DNA of 64,000 nt from Altererythrobacter sp. H2 (lineage in GTDB: Bacteria; Pseudomonadota; Alphaproteobacteria; Sphingomonadales; Sphingomonadaceae). The position numbers and the translations under genes were made by a program. Positions 16,762-24,951 of the stretch are shown piece by piece (position 1 is the stretch's first letter; every line of letters starts with the position of its first letter). Below the pieces are notes generated by a model. It was not told where the DNA came from. It searched no databases and saw only the letters and a program-made list of their open reading frames with translations. The DNA lies in contig NZ_CP141285.1 in assembly GCF_035319885.1 (NCBI RefSeq), positions 1,984,001-2,048,000 on the forward strand, read 5' to 3'.

Positions 16762-18207
16762 ATGAAGAATATAGACCACTGGATAGGTGGAGCCCGGGTA
16801 GCGCCAGGCAGTGGTGCCTATTTTGACGACCTCAATCCAGTCGATGACAGTGTCTACGCAAGGGCCGCTGCAGGCACCGCCGATGATGTCAACCGCGCGG
16901 TTGAAGCTGGCTTGGCAGCATTCCGCATGCACCGCAACCTACCTGCCGCAGTTCGTGAGGGCTGGATGTTCAAGGCGGCGGAGATCATGGAACGCGACGT
17001 CGCCAAGTTCCAGGAAGTGGTGATCGATGAGGTCGGCTCGCCGGTTGCCAAAGCAGGCTTCGAGACCCGGTTCGCGATCGGGTTCCTGCGTGCTGCCGCC
17101 GGGGTTCCGCGCCGGGTCCGAGGCGAAACCATTCCTTCGGACACACCGGGCCGTTTCAGCATGAGCCTGCGCCAGCCGGTTGGTGTCGTTGCCGGCATAA
17201 CGCCGTTCAATGTTCCGCTGATCAAGGGGATCAAGCAGTCCGCCATGGCGCTTGCAACCGGCAACGCCTTCGTTCTGCTCCCCTCCGAAGCCGCACCGCG
17301 CCTGGCTGACTTGCTCGCAGATCTGTGGCGTGAGGCGGGCGTTCCTGATGGCCTGTTCAACATCGTCTACGGCAATGGTGCCGAAATCGGCGATGCGCTC
17401 ACCGGTCATGCCAATGTCGCTGCGATTACTTTCACTGGCTCCTCGCGCGTCGGCAAGCACATTGCCGGGATCGCAGCCAGGAACCTCAAGAAATATACGC
17501 TTGAGCTTGGCGGCAAGAGCCCGCTGATCGTCTGCGCCGATGCCGACCTGGAAAAAGCGGTTGGAGCGGCACTCTTCAGCATTTTCATGTTCCAGGGCCA
17601 AGTCTGCATGGGCGCGTCGCGCATCTATGTCGAACGCTCCATTTTTGATGATTTTGCGAAGGCCTTCGCCGCCGCAGCTTCCAAAGCCAAGATGGGCGAC
17701 TTGCGCGAACCCACCACCATGCTTGGCCCCATCATCTCCGAACGCCAACGCGATCGGGTGCGCAGCCACGTCGATGATGCCCGCGCAAAAGGGGCCGAAG
17801 TGCTGGCCGGTGCGGAGTGGACTGGCAACTGCTGCTCCGCGACGGTGCTGCGCGGCGTTACTGCCGACATGACTGTCTGCTACGAAGAAACCTTTGGGCC
17901 GGTCACCTCGCTCTATCCGTTCGACACGCTCGAAGAGGCGATCGAACTGGCGAACGATACCGAGTACGGCCTATCCGCCTCGATCTTCACCCGTGATCTG
18001 GACAAGGCCTTGCGCTTTGCTCACGAGGCCGAAAGCGGGATGGTCCATATCAACGCCCCGACCCTTCATGACGAGCCGCACGTACCGTTTGGGGGGACCA
18101 AAGCTTCCGGCTTCGGACGCGAGGGCACCGAAGCCGACCTCGAGATCATGACCGAGTGGAAATGGGTTACGATCCAGTCCGCCACGGCCAATCCCAGTGG
18201 TCACTAA
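16762..18207 (+). CDS. NAD(P)-dependent aldehyde dehydrogenase (aryl aldehyde/vanillin dehydrogenase type)
   Basis: 481-aa ALDH superfamily enzyme. Asn150 (ITPFNVP), general-base Glu248 (LELGGKSP) and nucleophile Cys282 (FQGQVCMGAS) are present, and the C-terminal HVPFGGTKASGFGREG motif is intact. It lies between the PCMH-like flavoprotein and the UbiD decarboxylase, so the expected reaction is oxidation of a 4-hydroxybenzaldehyde-like product to the 4-hydroxybenzoate-like acid that UbiD would decarboxylate. ATG at 16762, with GGAAGAAGT upstream. Confidence 0.92.
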   Translation: MKNIDHWIGGARVAPGSGAYFDDLNPVDDSVYARAAAGTADDVNRAVEAGLAAFRMHRNLPAAVREGWMFKAAEIMERDVAKFQEVVIDEVGSPVAKAGFETRFAIGFLRAAAGVPRRVRGETIPSDTPGRFSMSLRQPVGVVAGITPFNVPLIKGIKQSAMALATGNAFVLLPSEAAPRLADLLADLWREAGVPDGLFNIVYGNGAEIGDALTGHANVAAITFTGSSRVGKHIAGIAARNLKKYTLELGGKSPLIVCADADLEKAVGAALFSIFMFQGQVCMGASRIYVERSIFDDFAKAFAAAASKAKMGDLREPTTMLGPIISERQRDRVRSHVDDARAKGAEVLAGAEWTGNCCSATVLRGVTADMTVCYEETFGPVTSLYPFDTLEEAIELANDTEYGLSASIFTRDLDKALRFAHEAESGMVHINAPTLHDEPHVPFGGTKASGFGREGTEADLEIMTEWKWVTIQSATANPSGH

Positions 18208-18231
18208 TCCCGCTCGCGTTAGGAACCGAAT

Positions 18232-19686
18232 ATGAACGACTTGGCCAATAAAGCGCGCGGCATTTCCTCGTTGCGGGACTTTCTTGAACTTCTTGAAGGC
18301 GAAGGCCAGGCGATCACCTGGAGCGAACGGGTGCTGCCGGAACCCGACCTGCGCAATGTCGCGGTCGCGGCTTCGCGCGATGCCAATGGTGCGCCCGCGA
18401 TCTTGTTCGACAACATCGCCGGCTATCCCGGCAAGCGTACCGTCGTAGGCGTCCACGGTTCATGGGACAATATCGCGTTGCTGCTGGGCCGGCCCAAGGG
18501 CACGACAATCCGCGAGCTGTTCTTCGAGATCGCCGGTCGCTGGGGCGATGCCGAGGCTCAGATCAGTTACGTTCCCGAAGGCCAGGCTCCGGTCCATGAG
18601 TGCCGGGTCGAAAGCGGAATCAATCTCTACGACATCCTCCCGGTTTATCGCATCAACGAATACGACGGCGGGTTCTTCATGGGCAAGGCTTCGGTCGCGT
18701 CACGCGATCCCGAAGATCCCGACAATTTCGGCAAGCAGAATGTCGGCATCTACCGGCTGCAAGTACAGGGCCCGGATAGCTTCAGCCTGATGACTATTCC
18801 GTCGCACGACATGGGTCGGCAGATCATGGCGGCCGAACGCAACGGCCTGCCGCTGAAGATCGCGGTCATGCTCGGCAACCACCCGGGACTTGCGGTCTTC
18901 GCCGCCACGCCGATCGGTTACGAGGAATCTGAGTACGCCTACGCCTCGGCGATGATGGGCGCGCCGATCAGACTTACCAAATCTGGCAATGGCGTAGATA
19001 TTCTCGCCGACAGCGAGATCGTGATCGAAGCGGAAATGCAGCTGGGCGAGCGTGTGCTGGAAGGTCCGTTCGGCGAATTCCCCGGTTCTTACAGCGGGGT
19101 CCGCAAGGCGCCGATTTTCAAGGTTACGGCGGTATCGCATCGCCGAGATCCGATCTTCGAGAATATCTACATCGGCCGTGGCTGGACCGAACACGACACG
19201 CTGATCGGGTTGCACACCTCCGCGCCTATATATGCCCAGTTGCGCAAGGACTTTCCCGAAGTCACGGCTGTCAACGCGCTCTACCAACACGGTTTGACCG
19301 GGATCATCTCGGTCAAAAACCGGATGGCCGGCTTCGCCAAGACCGTTGCTCTGCGTGCGCTGAGCACGCCGCACGGCGTAATGTATCTCAAGAACCTGAT
19401 CATGGTCGATGCCGATGTCGACCCCTTCGACCTCAACCAGGTGATGTGGGCGCTGTCGACGCGTACCCGCGCCGACGATATAATCGTACTCCCAAATATG
19501 CCTGCCGTGCCGATCGACCCGTCTGCGGTCGTGCCTGGCAAGGGCCACCGGCTGATCATTGACGCGACAAGCTACCTGCGGCCCGATCCCATCGGCGAGG
19601 CGCATCTCGTTAGTCCACCGACTGGCCCGGACCTTGATGCGTTGAGCAACGCAATCCGGTTACTTCAGCAAGGAGTTGCAAAATGA
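18232..19686 (+). CDS. UbiD-family prenyl-FMN decarboxylase, hydroxyarylic acid decarboxylase subunit C
   Basis: 484-aa UbiD-family protein. The catalytic Glu-Arg-Glu set is recognisable as Arg175 (GIYRLQV), Glu277 and Glu282 (LEGPFGEFPGSY), the same residue spacing as in Fdc/AroY-type enzymes. With the small D subunit encoded immediately downstream (ATGA overlap at 19683) it resembles BsdCD/VdcCD/ShdCD complexes that reversibly decarboxylate 4-hydroxybenzoate or vanillate to the phenol. Start ATG at 18232 with AGGAA upstream. A role in ubiquinone synthesis is unlikely given the operon and the D subunit. Confidence 0.92.
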   Translation: MNDLANKARGISSLRDFLELLEGEGQAITWSERVLPEPDLRNVAVAASRDANGAPAILFDNIAGYPGKRTVVGVHGSWDNIALLLGRPKGTTIRELFFEIAGRWGDAEAQISYVPEGQAPVHECRVESGINLYDILPVYRINEYDGGFFMGKASVASRDPEDPDNFGKQNVGIYRLQVQGPDSFSLMTIPSHDMGRQIMAAERNGLPLKIAVMLGNHPGLAVFAATPIGYEESEYAYASAMMGAPIRLTKSGNGVDILADSEIVIEAEMQLGERVLEGPFGEFPGSYSGVRKAPIFKVTAVSHRRDPIFENIYIGRGWTEHDTLIGLHTSAPIYAQLRKDFPEVTAVNALYQHGLTGIISVKNRMAGFAKTVALRALSTPHGVMYLKNLIMVDADVDPFDLNQVMWALSTRTRADDIIVLPNMPAVPIDPSAVVPGKGHRLIIDATSYLRPDPIGEAHLVSPPTGPDLDALSNAIRLLQQGVAK

Positions 19687-19907
19687 GCGAGACGCTCTGT
19701 CCGCGCTGTTCGAGTACAGGCGCAATCGAAGACTATCAGGGGCGCGAGGACAACACCGTTGTCTGGACGATCTATCGCTGCGTGACTTGCTGCTTTTCAT
19801 GGCGTGACAGCGAACCGGCCAGCACCATCGGGGCCGGGGTCCGCTCGGCAGACTTCGCCGTCGATGCGGGAAATCTCGATCGCTATCCCAAAATACTTCA
19901 GCAATAG
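19683..19907 (+). CDS. hydroxyarylic acid decarboxylase small subunit D (BsdD/VdcD/ShdD-like)
   Basis: 74-aa protein with two CxxC pairs, CPRC near the N-terminus and CVTC in WTIYRCVTCCFSWRDSEP, the family hallmark that may bind zinc. D subunits accompany UbiD-type phenolic acid decarboxylases and are required in some for full activity. Its start overlaps the UbiD stop. It is the strongest single piece of evidence that the adjacent UbiD acts on hydroxyarylic acids. Confidence 0.9.
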   Translation: MSETLCPRCSSTGAIEDYQGREDNTVVWTIYRCVTCCFSWRDSEPASTIGAGVRSADFAVDAGNLDRYPKILQQ

Positions 19908-19925
19908 GCAAATGAGGAAACAAGG

Positions 19926-21392
19926 ATGATAGATCAGGCTCGCCAGGCGGCTGCACTGACAGCAATTGAAGCAGCTCTGGGCGCCGGAGCGGTCGACCAA
20001 TCGCCCGCTGCGCTGGCCCGCTACGCCACACCCCTCGCCATTCCGGTCGGTGTTGTCCTGCCCGCAAATGAAGCGCAGCTGGCAGTTGCGCTAAGTGCGG
20101 CGAAAGGCGCTGGCGGGGTATTGCAGCCTGTTTGTAATGGCGCGCATGGTCTTGAGAAAACCGGGCTGGACAAGGTTATCGTGCTCGATTTGCAGCGCAT
20201 GAACCAGGTCCTCGAGGTGAACGAGGAACTGGCTTACTGCCTGGTCGAACCCGGCGTCACCTTCCGCGAGCTCGATGCCTATATCAAAAGCAAGAATATC
20301 AAGCTTTGGGTGGATTTCCCCGGCAATCCCGATGCGAGCGTGGCCGCCAGCTTCGTGGAACGGAGCGCGGGCTACACACCCTATTCGGATCATAGTCTGA
20401 TGCAATGCGGCCTTGAAGTCATGCTCGCCGATGGCAGGCTGGTCCGCACCGGCATGGGCGCCATGCCCAAAAGCACCTGCTGGCAATTGTTCAAGTTCGG
20501 GTACGGCCCGTGGGTCGACGGACTGTTCTCACAATCCGATTTCGCCGTGCCAACCAAGGTCGGCACGTGGCTGATGCCGGAACCGCCTGCTTTCAAGACA
20601 TTCATGGTTACCGTGGAAAACGAGGACGGGCTGGCTCCGCTGCTCGATGTGCTCGGCCCCCTCAAACTGAACATGGTTGTGGCAAATGGCGTTGCCGTAA
20701 GTAATGCGCTTCACGAAGCCGCCTTGCTCGGCAAGAAGCGTAGCGACTACGCCGGTCAGGGCCCGATGGCGGCCAGCGCGGTCAAAGCGGCTGGTAAGGC
20801 GATGGGTTTGGGTTACTGGAATCTCTACGGTTCGCTCTACGGTCTGCCAGACAACGTCCCGATCCTGTGGGATCTGGTCAACGGCGCCTTCGGATCGGTC
20901 CCCGGGGCGAAAGTCATCGCAGACGGTCGTGGCGTCGATCCCCGGCTCTGGTCATGGCGAATGGGGACTATGACAGGGGCTGTGGCCAGCCCTCCGGCAC
21001 CAATCGCACAGTGGAACGGCAACCAGGCGCTGACGGTCAACCCGGTTAGCCCGGTCGATGGTGAAGACGCGATGCGTCTTTACGAGCTTTCACGCGATAC
21101 CTGCGCAGAGCATGGTTTCGATATGGTCAGTGAAGCTGTCGCCATATGGCGTTCAGCCAACCACCGCCAGTTCCTCCCAAGCACTGGGTCGGACCAGCGC
21201 AGCGGAGCGCGCGCTCGCGCCTGCGCCGAAGCCTTGATCGAGGCACAGGCGGAGGCCGGTTTCGGGCAAGTATTCACCGAACCGGGCCTGAGCGCCACGG
21301 TCGATAAGACATTCGCTTCGGGCGGACTTTCGACACTCCACTCGAGGGTCAAAAAGGCCCTTGACCCAACTGCGCTGTTCGCGTCCGCCTGA
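19926..21392 (+). CDS. p-cresol methylhydroxylase-like flavoprotein, copy 2, with degenerate active site
   Basis: 488 aa, same family as the protein at 15159 (shared VEPGVTFRELDAYI, GYTPYSDHSLMQCGLEVMLADG, FKFGYGPWVDGLFSQSDF, TWLMPEPPAFKTFMVTVE). Several catalytic features are lost: the Tyr-Arg pair (465-466 in copy 1) reads Val449-Phe450 in a GFGQVFTEP context, the Asp-Met-His-His segment reads Ser-Ala-Asn-His at 410-413, and the C-terminal tail after DPTALF is short. The FAD PP-loop is also altered (NGAHGLEK instead of GRNFAYGG). It may be a structural partner of copy 1, or an enzyme with different chemistry. It sits 18 bp after the decarboxylase D subunit and 32 bp before the cytochrome gene. 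Confidence 0.85.
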   Translation: MIDQARQAAALTAIEAALGAGAVDQSPAALARYATPLAIPVGVVLPANEAQLAVALSAAKGAGGVLQPVCNGAHGLEKTGLDKVIVLDLQRMNQVLEVNEELAYCLVEPGVTFRELDAYIKSKNIKLWVDFPGNPDASVAASFVERSAGYTPYSDHSLMQCGLEVMLADGRLVRTGMGAMPKSTCWQLFKFGYGPWVDGLFSQSDFAVPTKVGTWLMPEPPAFKTFMVTVENEDGLAPLLDVLGPLKLNMVVANGVAVSNALHEAALLGKKRSDYAGQGPMAASAVKAAGKAMGLGYWNLYGSLYGLPDNVPILWDLVNGAFGSVPGAKVIADGRGVDPRLWSWRMGTMTGAVASPPAPIAQWNGNQALTVNPVSPVDGEDAMRLYELSRDTCAEHGFDMVSEAVAIWRSANHRQFLPSTGSDQRSGARARACAEALIEAQAEAGFGQVFTEPGLSATVDKTFASGGLSTLHSRVKKALDPTALFASA

Positions 21393-21424
21393 TCTGCCCT
21401 GCAATCAATCGAGTTAGAGGCATA

Positions 21425-21781
21425 ATGAAAAAACTGATCGCCATTTCGCTCCTTGGCATATTGAGCGCCTGCAACAGCGACCCGACGGTCGAAAAACCCG
21501 ACGGCGCAGAGAATTATGCTTTGATGTGCGCGGGATGCCATGACCCCGGCCCGGGTCACCCTGGAACCATGCTACTTGAACAAGCAGGACGACCGGTGGC
21601 ATCGCTGTTCGGCAGAGACGACCTTGATCGGGAATATTTGCGCACGATCGTGCGTCAGGGGCTTATCGAAATGCCGCCATTCCGCCCAACTGAGCTGAGC
21701 GACGCAGAGATCGATGAGATTTACGCTCACATCATGAGCGCAGAACCGCCCGTGACGACACCGGCGATGCCGGTTAAATAA
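21425..21781 (+). CDS. c-type cytochrome lipoprotein, probable PchC-like electron acceptor
   Basis: 118-aa monohaem cytochrome c. A lipoprotein signal with lipobox LSAC (Cys16) is followed by the haem motif Cys35-Ala-Gly-Cys-His39 and a likely axial Met83 in IEMPPFRP. In PCMH and eugenol hydroxylase the small cytochrome subunit takes electrons from the flavoprotein. This one is membrane-anchored rather than soluble. It is the last gene of the cluster and overlaps the convergent gene at 21774 by a few bases. Confidence 0.9.
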   Translation: MKKLIAISLLGILSACNSDPTVEKPDGAENYALMCAGCHDPGPGHPGTMLLEQAGRPVASLFGRDDLDREYLRTIVRQGLIEMPPFRPTELSDAEIDEIYAHIMSAEPPVTTPAMPVK

Positions 21782-22313
21782 GGGCCTTGAGGGCCAACCG
21801 CGTCAGCAGTGCGGCAGTATCTTTCGGAGCCGCAATTGCCGCGCGATAAGCTTCCAGGCTCAATCGCGCGGCGGATTGTGCGGACAAGTCCAGTGGTTGG
21901 CCCTGTTGCTGGCCATCATAGGCAAGAAATCGGACCAGTTCGATCTGGATCTGGCGCTCCATCTGAAGTTCGCTCGCCTTCAGGCTGGTGTAAAGCTTGT
22001 CTCTTGCAGCTTCCGCTTGCAGGTCCGGTGCCTGCTGGAGCCACGACTTGGCCCACCGCCGCGCACCGCGCACCGGCCAGACCATGTTTTCGTTCAATGC
22101 AGCAACACCACCCAGCAGGTCACCGATCTCGAATTGGCTGAGAGTCCTGCCCTCGCCTTGCGCCAACCATAGACATAACAGCAAAACGTTGACATCGAAT
22201 CCATGCTCGTCCTGCAGGGCCAGACACAGGTCAGCGACTTGCGGCTTCGCATAGACTTCCAGCGAAAATTGCCAGAATTCGTCAGCAGCGTCCTTGCTTG
22301 TCATCTTCCCCAT
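21774..22313 (-). CDS. TIGR02444/DUF2390 family protein
   Basis: About 179 aa from ATG 22313 (in-frame alternatives at 22304 and a TTG at 22325). Signatures of the family: FWQFSLEVYAKPQVADLCLALQDEHGFDVNVLLLCLWLA near the N-terminus and a WPVRGARRWAK segment. The function of the family is unknown. It is convergent with and slightly overlaps the cytochrome gene, so it is probably not part of the catabolic operon. Confidence 0.75.
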   Translation of the reverse strand: MGKMTSKDAADEFWQFSLEVYAKPQVADLCLALQDEHGFDVNVLLLCLWLAQGEGRTLSQFEIGDLLGGVAALNENMVWPVRGARRWAKSWLQQAPDLQAEAARDKLYTSLKASELQMERQIQIELVRFLAYDGQQQGQPLDLSAQSAARLSLEAYRAAIAAPKDTAALLTRLALKALI

Positions 22314-22366
22314 TGCCGTGACCAACTTTCATCCTGCGTTGCCCATCCGCTTGCGGACAAGCGGAA

Positions 22367-23689
22367 TTAGAAGAAGCGATTTTCGGGCCGTGGAAGTCCG
22401 AAATGGTGGCGCAATGTCGTACCTTCGTATTCTTTGCGGAAAATGCCCCTGCGCTGCAATTCGGGCACGACCATATCGACAAAGTCGTTCAGTCCTTCCG
22501 GGAGATAGGGGAACATGACGACGAACCCGTCTGACCCACGCTCCTCCAGCCAAATTTCCATTTCGTCGGCGATTGATGCCGCCGTGCCGACAAAGGCGAG
22601 CCCCCCATAGCTGCCGGCCTTTGCGGCGAGCTGGCGGATCGTCAGATTGTGCGCCCGCGCATCCTCGATAACCTTTTCCCGCGCAGTCTTGCTGGCGTTG
22701 GTTTCGGGAATTTCCGGAAGCGGGCCATCGGGATCAAAGCCCGACACGTCAAACCCGAGCATGCCGCAAAGCGATTGAATGCCGCTTTCGTAATGGACCA
22801 GACTGTCAAGCTGGGCGCGCTTGGCCTGGGCCTGTTCGACCGTTTCGCCGACGACGACGAATGCTGCGGGCAGAATTTTCAGATGATCGGGATTCCGCCC
22901 GACCTGCGCCATGCGCCCCTTCACATCGGCATAGAAACGCTTGCCACCATCGAGATTCGATTCTGCAGCGAAGACAACCTCAGCCGTTTCGGCGGCGAGC
23001 TGACGCCCCGCCTCCGAGGCCCCGGCCTGAAAAATGACCGGCCATCCCTGGACCGGGCGAGCAATGTTGAGCGGGCCGCGAACTGAAAAATGCGGTCCCT
23101 TGTGATCGAGCACGTGCATCCGTTGAGGATCGAAATATATTCCGCTCTCGGCATCGCAGACGAAAGCATCCTCCGCAAAGCTGTCCCACAGGCCGGTCAC
23201 CACATCGTAGAATTCGCGGGCGCGCAGATAGCGGCCTTCATGTTCCGGCTGCACTTCGTAACCAAAATTTTTGGCATTGTCAGGGTTTGCAGTGGTAACG
23301 ACGTTCCAGCCAGCTCGCCCGCCGCTGAGATGATCAAGCGAAGCAAACCGACGCGCGACATGAAAGGGTTCTTCAAAGGTGGTCGATGCAGTCGCAACCA
23401 GGCCGATCCGTTCGGTAGCGCCCGCCAGGGCTGACAGCAGGGTAAGAGGTTCGAACGAGGTGACGGTGTGGCTGCGCCGCAGAGCATCGACCGACATGTT
23501 CAGCACGCCGAGATGATCGGCCATGAAGAAGGCATCGAACTTTCCCTCCTCCAGTTTGCGCGCAAATTGCCTTATGGCCGGGAAATTGAAATTGGCGTCG
23601 TGGATTGCTCCGGGATAGCGCCAGGCGCCGGTGTGGATGCTGACCGGTCGCATGAACGCACCGAGGTGAAGTTGGCGCTGACGAGACAT
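22367..23689 (-). CDS. LLM-class flavin-dependent monooxygenase (NtaA/SnaA/DszA type)
   Basis: 440-aa bacterial-luciferase-like monooxygenase starting at ATG 23689 with AGGAG upstream. Family signatures: FDAFFMADHLGVLN, LAGATERIGLVATASTTFEEPFHVARRFASLDHLSGGRAGWNVVTT, and the C-terminal DGFVVMFPYLPEGLNDFV. Members use FMNH2 supplied by a separate flavin reductase and attack C-S, C-N or other bonds of heteroatom compounds (dibenzothiophene sulfone, NTA, etc.). No flavin reductase gene is in the window. Substrate unknown; it is transcribed away from the PCMH/UbiD cluster and towards the TIGR02444 gene. Confidence 0.9.
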   Translation of the reverse strand: MSRQRQLHLGAFMRPVSIHTGAWRYPGAIHDANFNFPAIRQFARKLEEGKFDAFFMADHLGVLNMSVDALRRSHTVTSFEPLTLLSALAGATERIGLVATASTTFEEPFHVARRFASLDHLSGGRAGWNVVTTANPDNAKNFGYEVQPEHEGRYLRAREFYDVVTGLWDSFAEDAFVCDAESGIYFDPQRMHVLDHKGPHFSVRGPLNIARPVQGWPVIFQAGASEAGRQLAAETAEVVFAAESNLDGGKRFYADVKGRMAQVGRNPDHLKILPAAFVVVGETVEQAQAKRAQLDSLVHYESGIQSLCGMLGFDVSGFDPDGPLPEIPETNASKTAREKVIEDARAHNLTIRQLAAKAGSYGGLAFVGTAASIADEMEIWLEERGSDGFVVMFPYLPEGLNDFVDMVVPELQRRGIFRKEYEGTTLRHHFGLPRPENRFF

Positions 23690-23909
23690 CAAATTTCGCT
23701 CCTATGGCTTTGCAAATGCGATACCCGACACTCGTTTGTCCAGAATTGGCCTGATCTGGCTAACGGAGCTGCTGCTACCGGGGTTTGGGTCAGGCGGGGC
23801 TCTTCGGCTCGGCGTTCGGTACGTCGCAATGGCCCAATGCTGCGTGCATACGCCTTGCCCTCAACTATTTTACTTCTCACCCTGACAGTCTGAGTGATCT
23901 GGTGTCGGC

Positions 23910-24713
23910 CTAACCCTGCCAACCGATGGCCCTGCTTGCACTGCGCGCCACACCAGTGATCCTATCGATTTTGGCCTTGCTGAAAAACGTCTTTTGTTCC
24001 GCACGAGCCAAGACACTCATCGTCGCGACCAAGCGATCTTGTGAATCCAGAACCGGCACCGACGTCGCCGATAGTCCCGGTACGACAGTTCCGTAAGTCC
24101 TGGTAAAACCCACCCGCCTGGCCTCCTCAATTTGCGCGGCAAGTTCGAGGTCATCGACGACAATACCCTCAGCCCGCTCGCGTTCGACCCGTTCCCTGGT
24201 CTGTTCAGGAGGGCAATGCGTCAGAAAGAGGATCCCGGTCGACGATGTCTGCAATGGCAAGACCGATCCCGTGTGCAGAGTTGTAAACAGCGGCATTCCA
24301 CCATCGATCCAGCGAATGACAGTTGGGCCGTAATCGCCCCACACGGAAAGCAAGCCGGTAGTTTTCATTTCTGCCAAAAGATCTTCCAAATGCTGCGCGG
24401 CTATGCGCACAGTGTCCAGCCGTGCCATTGCCGCCAGGCCAAGACGGACCGTGAGGCCGCCTAAATAATACCGCCCGCTCCTTTCGTCCTGTTCGGCCAC
24501 CCCGGTATTTACAAAGGAAAGCAAATACCGGTGGGCTTGGCTGCGGGACAGACCTGAATGTTCTGCCACTTCGCGGAGAAAGGCCCCTTCATCTCCTCCT
24601 GTCTCCACTAAAGCCAATAAAACGCGCACACCAAGTTCAACTGACTGAATAGATTTCCTCTTATCATTATTTTCATTGATCCCATTATCAAATTCTTCAC
24701 TAGTTTTCTTCAT
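23910..24713 (-). CDS. IclR-family transcriptional regulator
   Basis: 267 aa from ATG 24713 (an in-frame TTG lies at 24725). N-terminal winged HTH (SIQSVELGVRVLLALVE ... FLREVAEHSGLSRSQAHRYLLSFVNTGVAEQ) and a C-terminal effector domain (SVWGDYGPTVIRW, LPLQTSSTGILFLTH, VVPGLSATSVPVLDS). IclR regulators commonly control aromatic catabolic genes in response to pathway substrates. The only transcription factor gene within 1-33 kb, so it is the best candidate for binding the recurrent inverted repeat; this is inference. Its 5' end is AT-rich compared with flanking DNA, a possible sign of separate origin. Confidence 0.92.
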   Translation of the reverse strand: MKKTSEEFDNGINENNDKRKSIQSVELGVRVLLALVETGGDEGAFLREVAEHSGLSRSQAHRYLLSFVNTGVAEQDERSGRYYLGGLTVRLGLAAMARLDTVRIAAQHLEDLLAEMKTTGLLSVWGDYGPTVIRWIDGGMPLFTTLHTGSVLPLQTSSTGILFLTHCPPEQTRERVERERAEGIVVDDLELAAQIEEARRVGFTRTYGTVVPGLSATSVPVLDSQDRLVATMSVLARAEQKTFFSKAKIDRITGVARSASRAIGWQG

Positions 24714-24951
24714 GTCTTGGTCCAATATTTCAAATTTATCAAATATGGTGATGATGAGTGAGATGCCAGGCGCTTTCCCTCAAATGTGGAACGGCGTCGA
24801 GCAAAATTCGGTGCACGGATTCGTCTGAAAAGATGATCAGCGACGTGTAGTGGGTTCATCTGCTGCCACAACCTCCTTGAGCCGGAATGTCGCGCGGAGG
24901 ACTTCGGTAGGTATGGTCGATAGCGACTTTCAAGACTGGCCTGGCTGAGGA

